NCBI RefSeq assembly: GCF_003363755.1
Contig: NZ_CP031396.1
Coordinates: 6,603,996 to 6,667,995 of the forward strand
Source of the DNA: Pseudomonas protegens
GTDB lineage: Bacteria > Pseudomonadota > Gammaproteobacteria > Pseudomonadales > Pseudomonadaceae
Direction of reading: 5' to 3'
DNA length: 64,000 nucleotides
Part shown: one piece after another, positions 7,876-17,500 of the stretch
Layout: the number at the start of each line of letters is the position of its first letter
Position numbering within the stretch: position 1 is the stretch's first letter
Position numbers and translations under genes: made by a program
The notes under the pieces: generated by a model
Seen by the model: the letters and a program-made list of their open reading frames with translations, nothing else
Database searches by the model: none
Told to the model about the DNA's origin: nothing

Positions 7876-9189
7876 TCAGGCGGTGGTGTTCGGTCGGGTG
7901 GCTTCGAGCAACGAGCGACCGATGAAATCGCCGGCGCCGGTGACCCCTGGCAAGCTGAAGAAATAGCCGCCGCCGGTAGGCTTGAGGTACTCCTCCAGAG
8001 GCTCGCCGTTGAGGCGGGTCTGGACCGCGATAAAGCCTTTTTCCAGGTCCGCCTGGTAGCAGATGAACAGCAGGCCCATGTCCAGCTGACCGTTCTTGTT
8101 GACCCCATTGGAGTAGTTGAACGGCCGGCGCAGGATCAGGTTCTGCCGGGTCTGTGGGGTGCGCGGGTTGGCCAGGCGGATGTGGGCATCGAGCTTGGTC
8201 AGCTTGCCGTGGGGGTCACGGGCGTAGTCGGGGACCTGGGTTTCCTTCTGGCCATCCATGGGCGCGCCCGTGGTCTTGATCCGGCCGATGATGCTTTCCT
8301 GCTCCTGCAGCGGGGTGCGGTCCCAGCGCTCGACAAAATTGCGGATGATCCGTACCGCCTGGTAGCTGCCGTGGGTTGCCCAGGCCGGTTCGTCGCTGCC
8401 GGGCTGGACCCAGACGATCTGTTGCATGGCTTGCTGGTCATTGGAGTCGGGGTTGGCCGAGCCGTCGCGAAAGCCCAGGAAGTTGCGCGCGCTTTGCGCC
8501 GGCTCCCCGGGCTTGGCCGGCGCCTGGGGCGGCACGCTGCCTTCCTGCTTCCAGCGCACCAGCAGCAGGTCGGGGAGGTTCTTCACGATGTCGCGCAGGG
8601 CGTGGATATTGGTGTCGGCGGTGTTGGAGCAGAACTGCAGGCTCAGGTCGCCATGACAGCAGGCCGGCTCCAGGGCATCGTTGGGAAAACCCACCATGCG
8701 GATCAGGCGCTTGGGTTTGGCGGCGGCCAGGCCAAAACGTTCGTCGAACAACGATTCGCCCACCGACACGGTGATGGTCAGGTTGTCCGGGGGCACCACC
8801 GGGCCGAGGATGCCGGAATCCAGGGGCGGCAGTTTCGGGTCGACCTGGGCCACCGGCCCGCCGCTCATGAGAAAGGCGATGCGCTCGTCGAGGGTACGGA
8901 ACAGTCGCTCCAGGTCGTCGCGGTCGCTGGCCAGCACATCGAAGGACACCAGCATGCCCGAGGTCGGGCGCGGGGTGACGATGCCGCTCTGGTGCTGGCC
9001 GTGGTAGTCGTGGCGGTCCTGGGTCCTGTCGCTGCTGGGGGCCTGGGTGACCTGGGCTGCGGCGCCGGCGGCCATGGCCGGGCCACTCAGGCTGCTGCCG
9101 GCCAGGGCCATGCCGGCGGCGCCCATGCCCAGCAGCACACGCCGGCGCTGGGCGCAAAAGCACGGGTTGGATGGATCGGAATCGTTCAT
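7876..9189 (-). CDS. efeB: EfeB deferrochelatase / Dyp-type haem peroxidase
   Basis: The 437-residue protein begins MNDSDPSNPCFCAQRRRVLL: the RRRVLLGMGAAGMALAG part is a twin-arginine signal, so it is exported folded. The Dyp peroxidase core follows, with GFRDGSANPD (the conserved GxxDG loop with the catalytic aspartate) and SYQAVRIIRNFVERWDRTPL; the haem-binding histidine region is near PRTPQTRQN. In E. coli EfeB assists ferrous iron uptake through EfeU and can act on haem. Gene spacing to efeO is 15 bases, so it is in the same transcript. Confidence 0.9.
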   Translation of the reverse strand: MNDSDPSNPCFCAQRRRVLLGMGAAGMALAGSSLSGPAMAAGAAAQVTQAPSSDRTQDRHDYHGQHQSGIVTPRPTSGMLVSFDVLASDRDDLERLFRTLDERIAFLMSGGPVAQVDPKLPPLDSGILGPVVPPDNLTITVSVGESLFDERFGLAAAKPKRLIRMVGFPNDALEPACCHGDLSLQFCSNTADTNIHALRDIVKNLPDLLLVRWKQEGSVPPQAPAKPGEPAQSARNFLGFRDGSANPDSNDQQAMQQIVWVQPGSDEPAWATHGSYQAVRIIRNFVERWDRTPLQEQESIIGRIKTTGAPMDGQKETQVPDYARDPHGKLTKLDAHIRLANPRTPQTRQNLILRRPFNYSNGVNKNGQLDMGLLFICYQADLEKGFIAVQTRLNGEPLEEYLKPTGGGYFFSLPGVTGAGDFIGRSLLEATRPNTTA

Positions 9190-9204
9190 TGAAAACTCGT
9201 CTGG

Positions 9205-10404
9205 TTACAGGCCGGAGAGGCCGAGTGCGGGATCGATGGCGTCGAGAGTGTCGGCCAGGGCCTTGGCCTTGTCGGCGATCTCTTTGCGTTGTGCGGCGCT
9301 GACCTTGTCGTAGTCCAGGTAGCCGAAGCCGTCGCGCAGGCTGGCGAGACGGGTGTCCAGGGCGTTCGCGGCGTTGTCGACCTGGGGCAACAACCGGGCA
9401 GCGGACTTGGCCAGCAAGGGGCGCAGCAGGTCGATGACCTTGCGGGTGGTCGCCAGGTTGGCGGCAAAGCCGTTGAGGTCGCTGTGGCTGTAGCGTTCTT
9501 CCTCGCCGCTGCTGGCCCGCAGGTCGGCAAGGCTGCGCAGGTTGCGTGCGACGATGCTCACCAGTTGTTCGGGCGGCAGGGTTTGGGCCAGCAGTTGCTC
9601 CTTGAGGCGCGAGACGTCGCTGGACAGCTGCTTCGCGACCGGAGCCAGGCCGGCCAGGTCGCGTTTCTGGAACAGGCCGTATTCCAGGCGGTGGAAGCCG
9701 CTGAAGCCCGGGTCCTGTTCCCGCTGTTCGAAATAGTCGGCGCGGGCGTTGATGGCGTTGTCCAGCTCGGCCAGGCGCTGGGCGGCCGGGGCCAGTTGCT
9801 GGTAGGCGGCGCGGGCCGGCAGGTACAGGGCTTGGGCCTGCTTCAGGTCACCGGCATCGATGGCCTGTTGCAGAGCCTTCACCGCCTTGATCAGGGCACC
9901 GCCCTGGGTGCTCAGGTAAACCCGGAATTCCGCCAGTGGGCCGATAAAGGCCAACATCGAAGGCCGGGCCTTGGCCTGGGCCTCGGACTGCGCGGTCGGG
10001 GTCACGTGCAGGGTGCCGCGCGGGTTGCTCAGCAGCCCGCACGTGATGGCGTAATCACCCGGTTGCAGGGTGGCGTTGATCACCTGGCTCAGGCCCGGAG
10101 CGATGTTCTCCCGCTCCTCGACCACCAGCACGCCATCAAGGATTTCCCATTCCACGGCGCGGTCCGAGCGGTTGACGATGCGAAAGCTGGCGTGACCTGC
10201 CGGCACCGTCAGCGCGTTGGGCTCACAGCTATGGGGATGGAGGGTCACGGTGATTTCGCCCTGGTGTGCCTGGCGCTTGTTGGCGGCCCGTTGCGAGGCG
10301 TAATAGAACAGCCCGCCGGCGGCGATCATGACGATCACCGAGCCGGCAACCGCCCAGCGCAAGGCGCGGGGCGGCGAGGCCTGGGGAGAGGCTTGCTGAG
10401 TCAT
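9205..10404 (-). CDS. efeO: EfeO periplasmic iron-binding protein (cupredoxin plus M75)
   Basis: A 399-residue protein starting MTQQASPQASPPRALRWAVA with a membrane-spanning N-terminal segment (about residues 15-35), an EfeO-type cupredoxin domain (residues about 45-135, with HPHSCEPNALTVPAGHASF and ITCGLLSNPRG), and an M75/imelysin domain (about 150-395, with GFHRLEYGLF and GEEERYSHSDLNGFAANL). It is thought to bind Fe(II)/Fe(III) in the periplasm and hand iron to EfeU. The uncleaved-looking anchor suggests it stays on the membrane. It lies 10 bases after efeU. Confidence 0.9.
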   Translation of the reverse strand: MTQQASPQASPPRALRWAVAGSVIVMIAAGGLFYYASQRAANKRQAHQGEITVTLHPHSCEPNALTVPAGHASFRIVNRSDRAVEWEILDGVLVVEERENIAPGLSQVINATLQPGDYAITCGLLSNPRGTLHVTPTAQSEAQAKARPSMLAFIGPLAEFRVYLSTQGGALIKAVKALQQAIDAGDLKQAQALYLPARAAYQQLAPAAQRLAELDNAINARADYFEQREQDPGFSGFHRLEYGLFQKRDLAGLAPVAKQLSSDVSRLKEQLLAQTLPPEQLVSIVARNLRSLADLRASSGEEERYSHSDLNGFAANLATTRKVIDLLRPLLAKSAARLLPQVDNAANALDTRLASLRDGFGYLDYDKVSAAQRKEIADKAKALADTLDAIDPALGLSGL

Positions 10405-10414
10405 TGAGGGAGCC

Positions 10415-11263
10415 TTACTGACTGGAAACGGAAGATGCTGAGCCGGGCGCCTTGGCCGGGGCGCCGCCGGGCAGGAAGAACAGCACCAGGGTCACGCCCA
10501 GGTACAGCACATAGGCGCCTAAGGTGCTGAGGGTGGGCGCGTCCTGGTAGCCGAACATGCCGGCCAGCACCGAGCCCAAAGGGCCATCCATGGGCAGGCT
10601 GGCGCTGACATCGAAGAGCACGCTCTGCAGGTGGTTCCAGACTCCGGCTTCATGCAGGGCCTGCACCGAGTTGGCGAGGATGCCGGCGGCCACCACCAGG
10701 ATGAACAGCCCGGTCCAGCGGAAGAAGGCGGCGAGGTTCAGGCGCATGCTGCCGGTATAGATCAGGAAACCGACGATGATCGCCATGATCAGCCCCAGCA
10801 GGGCGCCGAGCGGCGCGCCCGGGCCTTCGCTCTGCTGGAACACCGCCAACAGGAAGAACACGGTTTCCAGGCCTTCCCGGGCGACGGCGAAGAACACCAT
10901 GGCGATCAGCGCGATGAGCTGATGCCGGGAGCCAGCCAGGGCCTGGTCCAGGGACGCTTGCAGGGAGTGCTTGATCGAGCGCGCCACCTTGCGCATCCAG
11001 AACACCATGGAACTGAGGATGCCTACGGCCACCAGGCCGACGATGCCCTCGAAGAGTTCCTGCTGCTTTTGCGGGAATTCGGCGCTCATCAGCTCCAGGC
11101 CGCCGCCCACCAGCAGGGCCAGGGCTGCGGCGAGAAACACTCCGATCCACACCGCGGGCATCCACTGGCCACGGCCGGTCTGCTTCAGGTAGCTGGCGAT
11201 GATGCCAACGATAAGCGCGGCTTCAATCCCTTCGCGCAGCATGATCAGAAATGGAACAAGCAT
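10415..11263 (-). CDS. efeU: EfeU/FTR1-family ferrous iron permease
   Basis: A 282-residue membrane protein with seven hydrophobic segments and the two REXXE iron-binding motifs of FTR1 permeases: REGIE at residues 10-14 and REGLE in FAVAREGLETVFFLLAVFQQ. It imports iron across the inner membrane. It is the first gene of the efeU-efeO-efeB-efeM operon, and a Fur box stands just upstream, so low iron should switch it on. Confidence 0.92.
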   Translation of the reverse strand: MLVPFLIMLREGIEAALIVGIIASYLKQTGRGQWMPAVWIGVFLAAALALLVGGGLELMSAEFPQKQQELFEGIVGLVAVGILSSMVFWMRKVARSIKHSLQASLDQALAGSRHQLIALIAMVFFAVAREGLETVFFLLAVFQQSEGPGAPLGALLGLIMAIIVGFLIYTGSMRLNLAAFFRWTGLFILVVAAGILANSVQALHEAGVWNHLQSVLFDVSASLPMDGPLGSVLAGMFGYQDAPTLSTLGAYVLYLGVTLVLFFLPGGAPAKAPGSASSVSSQ

Positions 11264-11303
11264 TCAGCACCGGCGGGGCAATGGGTAGGGAGCTAACTTG
11301 TAA

Positions 11304-11322
11304 CATAATGATACTCATTGCC
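11304..11322 (-). promoter_or_regulatory. Fur box of the efe operon
   Basis: CATAATGATACTCATTGCC matches the 19-base Fur consensus GATAATGATAATCATTATC at 15 positions, 41 bases upstream of efeU. Iron-responsive repression by Fur is the usual control of this operon type. Confidence 0.75.
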
Positions 11323-11390
11323 AAATGAAGATTATTGACAACTGCTGAACGAAGGCTGAACGAGATTTATTTACCAGTGTTCGCGCTCTG

Positions 11391-11473
11391 TAGGAGCCGG
11401 CTTGCCGGCGAAGAGGCCCCTGAGCCTTGTGCAGGACGTTGGACCGCCTTCGCTGGCAAGCCAACTGCTACGG
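11391..11473. repeat. REP element (GTAGGAGCCGGCTTGCCGGCGAA family)
   Basis: Inverted arms TGTAGGAGCCGGCTTGCCGG and CGCTGGCAAGCCAACTGCTA enclose a 40-base loop in the interval between the efe operon and the AraC gene. It is a typical Pseudomonas intergenic REP doublet. Confidence 0.8.
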
Positions 11474-11483
11474 GGCGGGGCGA

Positions 11484-12389
11484 TCAGCCCAGGTTCTGCT
11501 CGGTCAGGCGTTGCACCGCCAGGCGGCGGTAGTGGGAAGGGGTCATGCCCTTGAGTTGCTGGAAGCGGCGATTGAAGTTGGAGATGTTGTTGAATCCCGA
11601 TTCGAAGCACACATCGGTCACCGGCTTGTCGCCATCGGCCAGCAGTTCGCAGGATTTGCTGATCCGCAGGCGATTGACGAACTCGATGAAGCAGCGCCCC
11701 GTGGCCTGTTTGAACACCCGGGAGAAGTAGGTGGGCTTCATCCCCAGGTACTGGGCCACTTCCTCCAGGGGCAGCTCTCGGGCGTAGTGGGCAAAGATGT
11801 AGTCCACGGCACGGTTGGTGCGATCGACACTGTGTTCGTCCGCCAGTTGCACACGGGTGGCGCCGGACAGCAGTTGATAGTCGTCGCAGGCCGCCAGCAG
11901 TTCCATGAGGATGAAAAAGTGGCCGAGGCGGGTGATGCCGCTGGAATCGGCAATGCGCTGCATCAGGGGCAGGGCCTGGGCGATGGTGTGCTTGCAGCGG
12001 AACTCGATACCGTATTGCGCCCGCTCCAGCAGTGGGCTGAGGTTCTTCAGTTCGGTGAACACCTGGCTGCCGCTGTCGAACAGTTCGTCGGTGAAGTTCA
12101 CCAGCATGTCGCGCTTGGCCACGACCTCGTCCTCGGCCACCTGGCTGATCCAGTTGTGGGGCAGGTTGGGGCCGGTCAGGAACAGCGTCTGCGGATAGAA
12201 GTTGCCAATGTAGTCGCCGATGAACACCTTGCCGGAGCTGGCGACGATCAGGTGCAGTTCGTATTCCTTGTGGAAGTGCCAGCGCACCAGGGGGCAGGGG
12301 AAGCCGTGCTGGCGATAGATGATCGACAGGCCGTTATGGTCGTCCATCAACTCGTAGGAGGGGTCGCTGATCTTGCCGGTTCGACTCAT
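11484..12389 (-). CDS. AraC-family regulator, MtlR-like
   Basis: A 301-residue protein from MSRTGKISDPSYELMDDHNG with an N-terminal cupin sensor (about 1-150; HFHKEYELHLIVASSGKVFIG) and a C-terminal double helix-turn-helix (about 195-295; VCFESGFNNISNFNRRFQQL and GMTPSHYRR). It strongly resembles MtlR, the mannitol/sorbitol activator of P. fluorescens, but no polyol transport or dehydrogenase gene is in the window, so the target is uncertain. The longer frame to 12521 reads through a REP element and is rejected. The nearest neighbours give no functional clue. Confidence 0.82.
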   Translation of the reverse strand: MSRTGKISDPSYELMDDHNGLSIIYRQHGFPCPLVRWHFHKEYELHLIVASSGKVFIGDYIGNFYPQTLFLTGPNLPHNWISQVAEDEVVAKRDMLVNFTDELFDSGSQVFTELKNLSPLLERAQYGIEFRCKHTIAQALPLMQRIADSSGITRLGHFFILMELLAACDDYQLLSGATRVQLADEHSVDRTNRAVDYIFAHYARELPLEEVAQYLGMKPTYFSRVFKQATGRCFIEFVNRLRISKSCELLADGDKPVTDVCFESGFNNISNFNRRFQQLKGMTPSHYRRLAVQRLTEQNLG

Positions 12390-12450
12390 GGCGCGGGACT
12401 GTTCTTGTTGTTGGCCGCGCTGATAATGCCTTGTGCCCCGCCCGCGCACC

Positions 12451-12536
12451 AGTAGGAGCTGGCTTGCCAGCGAAGGCGTCCTAGAGGGCGATGCAGGGCT
12501 TGTGGGCCTCTTCGCCGGCAAGCCGGCTCCTGCATG
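12451..12536. repeat. REP element (GTAGGAGCTGGCTTGCCAGCGAA family)
   Basis: GTAGGAGCTGGCTTGCCAGC at the left pairs with CGCCGGCAAGCCGGCTCCTG at the right around a loop of about 40 bases. It sits between the AraC regulator and the glycosyltransferase gene. Confidence 0.8.
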
Positions 12537-12566
12537 GAGTTTTCGTGTCTCGCCCGTAGGAGGAGG

Positions 12567-13865
12567 TCATGGGGCAGGGCGGTTCTTGGCTTCGATCCAT
12601 TGCGCCATGTATTGGGTGCTCTTGTGATGGTGGTGTCGCAGCATGGCGCCGGTGAAGTTGTCCCGGCGCAATTGTTCCAGGTGCTGGCGGCAGTCTTGCA
12701 GGCGCTGGATCAGGGCCGGGCCGTGGACTTGCTGGCGGTAGCGCGCCTCAAGCAACCGCCGGCCATCGGTCTGGGCCTGTTCCCACAACTGTTGGTCCTG
12801 GTACAGGCGCACGGCCGCGGCCGCCAGGGCGCTGGCCGATTCGGCCACCGCGCCAGGCCAGGGCAGGCCATCCTGGGACATGGATTCACTGCCCACCGGC
12901 GTGGTGACGCTGGGCGTGCCGCAGAGCATGGCGTCCAGCAGCTTGCCCTTGATCCCGGCGCCAAAACGCAGGGGGGCCAGGCAGATCCGCGCGGCACTCA
13001 TCACCTGCAGCGCGTCTTGCGCCCAGTTCATGATGTAAAAACCCTGGGCCGGGTTGTGCAGGGCTGCCGCCTTGGGCGGTGTGTAGGCGCCGTACAGGTG
13101 CAACTGGGCGCCGGGCAGTTGTTGGCGGATCAATGGCCACACGCGGTTTTTCATCCAGAGCACGGCGTCCCAGTTTGGCGCGTGGCGGAAATTGCCGATG
13201 CTGAGGAAGTGCGCCCGCTGTTCGAAGGGCGGGAAGTCCTGCGGCAGTTGTTCCAGCATCAACGGGCACCAGTGCAGCAGCGCCGGTGGCAGGCGGAACT
13301 GCTGCACCAGCAGTTCGATCTCCACCTCGGAGATCATCAGGCTCAGGTCGCAGCGGTAGATGGCGGCGATCTCGCGCTTGGCCAGGTCGGTGTCGGCCAT
13401 GTGCTGGAACTCTTGCGCCGCGGCCTGGGTGAACAGAGCGCTGAAGTCATCTTCGTCGGCGCAGGCCTTGAGCTGATCCTTGAGGCGCTGGTGCCGGGCA
13501 TGGCGCAGGCATTGCAAATCCGAGGTTTCCAGGACCCGCAGGGCATTCGGGCAGTGTTGCTCGACCCGCCAGCCGAACTGTTCCTCCATCATGAACTGGT
13601 CGAACAGCACGATGTCCGGGGCCAGTTCGGCGACAAAGCGGTCAAAACTGCTGTTGTTGAGCTCGATCGGGCATTCGCGGATACCCAGGGCCGCGAGGTC
13701 CTCCTTGTGTTCGCCCTCCTTGGCCGGGCTGCTGAAGGTCAGCTCCCAGCCCTGGTCGAGGAAACTCTGGAGGATCTGCATCATGTGCCCGCCGGCGGCG
13801 GAGGAGCGGGGTTCGGGCCAGACGTAACCAATGATCAGGACTTTGGTTGCGGCGGTGGGACTCAT
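12567..13865 (-). CDS. Glycosyltransferase, GT-B fold (group 1/GT4-like)
   Basis: The 432-residue protein starts MSPTAATKVLIIGYVWPEPR. The N-terminal Rossmann half contains SSAAGGHMMQILQSFLDQGW; the C-terminal half carries the nucleotide-sugar binding features LSIGNFRHAPNWDAVLWM, APLRFGAGIKGKLLDAMLCG and PSVTTPVGSESM, with the E/D-type motif in place of EX7E. It probably transfers a sugar to a surface glycan or small acceptor; no acceptor can be inferred. It is a single gene between an AraC regulator and a response regulator. No signal peptide or membrane segment is seen, so it is cytoplasmic. Confidence 0.8.
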   Translation of the reverse strand: MSPTAATKVLIIGYVWPEPRSSAAGGHMMQILQSFLDQGWELTFSSPAKEGEHKEDLAALGIRECPIELNNSSFDRFVAELAPDIVLFDQFMMEEQFGWRVEQHCPNALRVLETSDLQCLRHARHQRLKDQLKACADEDDFSALFTQAAAQEFQHMADTDLAKREIAAIYRCDLSLMISEVEIELLVQQFRLPPALLHWCPLMLEQLPQDFPPFEQRAHFLSIGNFRHAPNWDAVLWMKNRVWPLIRQQLPGAQLHLYGAYTPPKAAALHNPAQGFYIMNWAQDALQVMSAARICLAPLRFGAGIKGKLLDAMLCGTPSVTTPVGSESMSQDGLPWPGAVAESASALAAAAVRLYQDQQLWEQAQTDGRRLLEARYRQQVHGPALIQRLQDCRQHLEQLRRDNFTGAMLRHHHHKSTQYMAQWIEAKNRPAP

Positions 13866-13950
13866 GAGGGGCGATTCCTGGCAGGCAAGGGCAAAAAAAG
13901 GCCGCCATTAAACCACAGCGCGCCAGCGGCGGATCAGGCCGCTGCCGGGC

Positions 13951-14310
13951 TCAACCGAGGATGCTGCGCACCTTGTCCCGCAACTGGTCGATGGAGAAGG
14001 GCTTGCCGATCACCGACATGCCGGCAGGCACGTCGATGGACTCGGCATAGCCGCTGGCAAACAGCACCGGCAGGTGCGGACGCAATTGCCGGGCGCGTTC
14101 GGCCAGTTCACGGCCGTTCATGCCGGGCAGGCCGACATCGGTCATCAGCAGGTCGATGGTCTGTTGCGGGTTTTCCAACAGGCTCAGCGCGGCGTCACTG
14201 CCATCAGCCTCCAGGACGCTGAATTCGAGCTCTTCGAGAACATCGACAATCAGCATGCGCACGATGGCATCGTCTTCGACGACTAGGATGGTGGAGACGC
14301 TGGCGGGCAT
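13951..14310 (-). CDS. Single-domain response regulator
   Basis: A 119-residue stand-alone receiver domain from MPASVSTILVVEDDAIVRML. The acidic pocket (VVEDD), the phospho-acceptor aspartate in LLMTDVGLPGMNGRELAE and the lysine in VIGKPFSIDQL are all present. It has no output domain, so it must act by protein contact or as a phosphate sink. It diverges from the large hybrid kinase at 14564 and resembles the receiver at the end of the kinase at 21130-22800. An upstream extension to 14553 in the same frame lacks conserved sequence. Confidence 0.87.
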   Translation of the reverse strand: MPASVSTILVVEDDAIVRMLIVDVLEELEFSVLEADGSDAALSLLENPQQTIDLLMTDVGLPGMNGRELAERARQLRPHLPVLFASGYAESIDVPAGMSVIGKPFSIDQLRDKVRSILG

Positions 14311-14563
14311 AGGGACTCTCTCAAGAAGTGGGTGGTACGGGGCGCTGCGACAGGCGACCCTGTGCATCAGTAAGTGGCGACTGGCCACAAGTTCCCGAAG
14401 CTGTACAGAAAAAGGCTGTTGTACAAGCGCCGGCAAGAATAACCGCTTCCCTTGTCCCAGGGCAGGTCCAATCGCAGTTGTGAACCCGTGGGTTATAAAA
14501 AATAGCTGCGATGGCCGAATGTGGGGCAAACTTCGTTTTTTTTCCTGCGCCAAGGTCCATCAA

Positions 14564-17500
14564 ATGATCCGTCCGTCATCGGTTGATGAACAGAGTTTTC
14601 GCAAGCTGCTGACCCGCAACATCAGCCTGCCCCTCGGTGTAGGCGTGCTCAGCGCGGTTTTTTTCGTGTCCCTGATCACCTATCTGCTCTCGGTCATCCA
14701 GTGGGTGCAGCACACTGACCGGGTGATCAACAATCTCAATGAGGCGGCGCGCCTGACCATCGACCTGGAAACCGGCATGCGCGGTTTCCTGATCACCGGC
14801 GATGAGCATTTCCTCGACCCTTATGAAGTGGCCAAGCCACGCATCCTCAGCGAGCTCAATGGGCTGCGTGATCTGGTCGCCGACAACCCGCAGCAGGTCG
14901 ACCGCCTCAAGCGCCTGGAAGCCCTGCAGCTGGAGTGGAACAACTTCTCCCAGAGCATGATCGAGCTGCGTCGGCAGAACGGCGACTACCGTGGCGCGGT
15001 GCAGGCCGGGCGGGGCAAGCGCCTGACCGACGAGATCCGCAAGGAATACGAGGATGCGGTGGTCATGGAGCAGCAGTTGCGCCTGGAACGCAATGAGAGC
15101 GTCAGCCGCACGACCATTTTCAGCGTGATCCTGTATCTGTTGTTCGTGGTGGGCATCAGCGGCTTGCTGGCCTATGTCGGGCGTCGGGATCTGCTGGCGC
15201 TGTCCAAAAGCTACAGCGACAACCTCGAGGCCCAGGAAAACAGCGCCCGGCGCCTGGAACAGCAGGCCTGGCTGCGCAACGGCCAGACCGAACTGGCCGA
15301 ACAGATGCTCGGCCAACTGACCCTTAACCTGCTGGGGCGCAATATCCTCCAGTTCTGCGCCCATTACCTGGGGACACCGGTGGCGGCGCTGTATGTCCGT
15401 GAAGATCACGGCGGCCTCAAGCGTGTGGCTTCTTATGGATTTTCCCGGGAGCTGGAGCAGCAAGAGCAGTCGCTGTATGGCGATGAGGGCCTGGTGGGCC
15501 AGGCCGCGCAGCACAAGCGCCTGATCCGCCTGGACGATGTGCCGGCGGATTACTTCAAGGTCAGCTCCGGCCTGGGTGAGGGCGCGCCGCGCAGCGTGCT
15601 GGTGGTGCCGACCCGTGATGACAACCGGGTCAATGGCGTGATCGAGCTGGGCTTCCTGCGGGCGCTGAGCGATCGCGATGTGGAGTTGCTGGAGCTGATT
15701 GCCGGCAATATCGGCACCTCCATCGAAGCTGCGCGCTACCGCCAGCGCCTTCAGGAAGTGCTGGCCGAAACCCAGCAGCTCAACGAAGAGTTGCAGGTGC
15801 AGCAGGAAGAATTGAAGACCGCCAACGAGGAGTTGGAGGAGCAGTCGCGGATTCTCAAGGAGTCCCAGGTGCACCTGGAGACGCAGCAGGTGGAACTGGA
15901 ACAGACCAACGAACAGTTGGCCGAGCAGGCGCAGATCCTCGCCGAGCAGCGCGACGCCATGGACCGCAAGAACAGCGAGCTGAACGAGGCGCAGACCCAG
16001 CTTGAAGAGCGCGCCGAAGAACTGCAGCGCTCCAGCAAGTACAAGTCCGAATTCCTCGCCAACATGTCCCACGAACTGCGCACACCGCTCAACAGTTCGC
16101 TGATCCTGGCCAAGTTGCTGGCGGAAAACCCCCAGGAGAACCTCACTGCCGAGCAGGTCAAGTTCGCCGAGTCGATCTATTCCGCCGGCAACGACCTGCT
16201 GAACCTGATCAATGACATCCTGGATATCTCCAAGGTCGAGGCGGGCAAGCTCGAAGTGCGTCCGGAAAATGCCAGCGTGCCGCGCCTGGTGGACGGCCTG
16301 CGCAGCCTGTTCCAGCCGTTGACCGCGGACAAGGGCCTGGCCTTCAAGGTGGAGCTGCAACCGGGGGCGCCACAGAGGCTGTTCACGGATCGCCAGCGGG
16401 TCGAACAGATACTCAAGAACCTGCTGTCCAACGCGGTCAAGTTCACCGAAAGGGGCCAGGTCAGCCTGAGCGTTGGTGCTCAGCCGGGTGGCGGTATCGC
16501 CTTTGTCGTGCAGGATTCGGGGATCGGCATCGCCCAGGACCAGCAGGAAAGCATTTTCGAAGCCTTCCGCCAGGCCGACGGCACCACCAACCGGCGTTAT
16601 GGCGGCACTGGCCTGGGGCTGTCGATCTCTCGGGATCTGGCGACCTTGCTGGGGGGCTCCATCAGCGTCAGCAGTGAGCCGGGGCAGGGCAGCATTTTCA
16701 CGCTGGTGCTGCCAGAGCAGTACAGCGAGGCGGCCGAGCCGGTGCTGGCGCCAGCGCCTGCAATGATGCCGGTGGCGGCGCCTGTTGCACCCAGTGCGCC
16801 GTTGCCGGTGGCTGAAGGGCCTGGCAGTGAGATCCCGCGCTTTGCCGATGACCGGGACAAGGCACCATTCAGCAGCCGTTGCATCCTGGTGGTGGAAGAT
16901 GAGCCGAATTTTGCGCATATCCTCTTCGATCTGGCCCACGAACTGGGTTACCACTGCCTGGTGGCCCATGGCGCCGACGAGGGCTACAGCCTGGCCGAGC
17001 AGTACATCCCGGACGCCATCCTGCTGGACATGCGCCTGCCCGACCATTCCGGCCTGACTGTGCTCCAACGCCTCAAGGAACATGCCCAGACCCGGCACAT
17101 CCCGGTGCACGTGATCTCGGTGGAAGACCGGGTGGAAGCGGCCATGCACATGGGCGCCGTGGGCTATGCGGTGAAACCCACCACCCGCGAGGAACTCAAG
17201 GATGTCTTCGCCCGCCTGGAAGCCAAGCTGACGCAGAAGGTCAAGCGCGTGCTGCTGGTGGAGGACGACGACCTGCAACGCGACAGCATTGCCCGGCTGA
17301 TCGGCGACGACGATATCGAGATCACCGCCGTGGGCCTGGCCCAGGATGCCCTGGACCTGCTGCGCGAGAATGTCTACGACTGCATGGTCATCGACCTCAA
17401 GCTGCCGGACATGCTCGGCAACGACCTGCTCAAGCGCATGTCCACCGAGGACATCTGCTCCTTCCCGCCGGTGATCGTCTATACCGGGCGCAACCTGACC

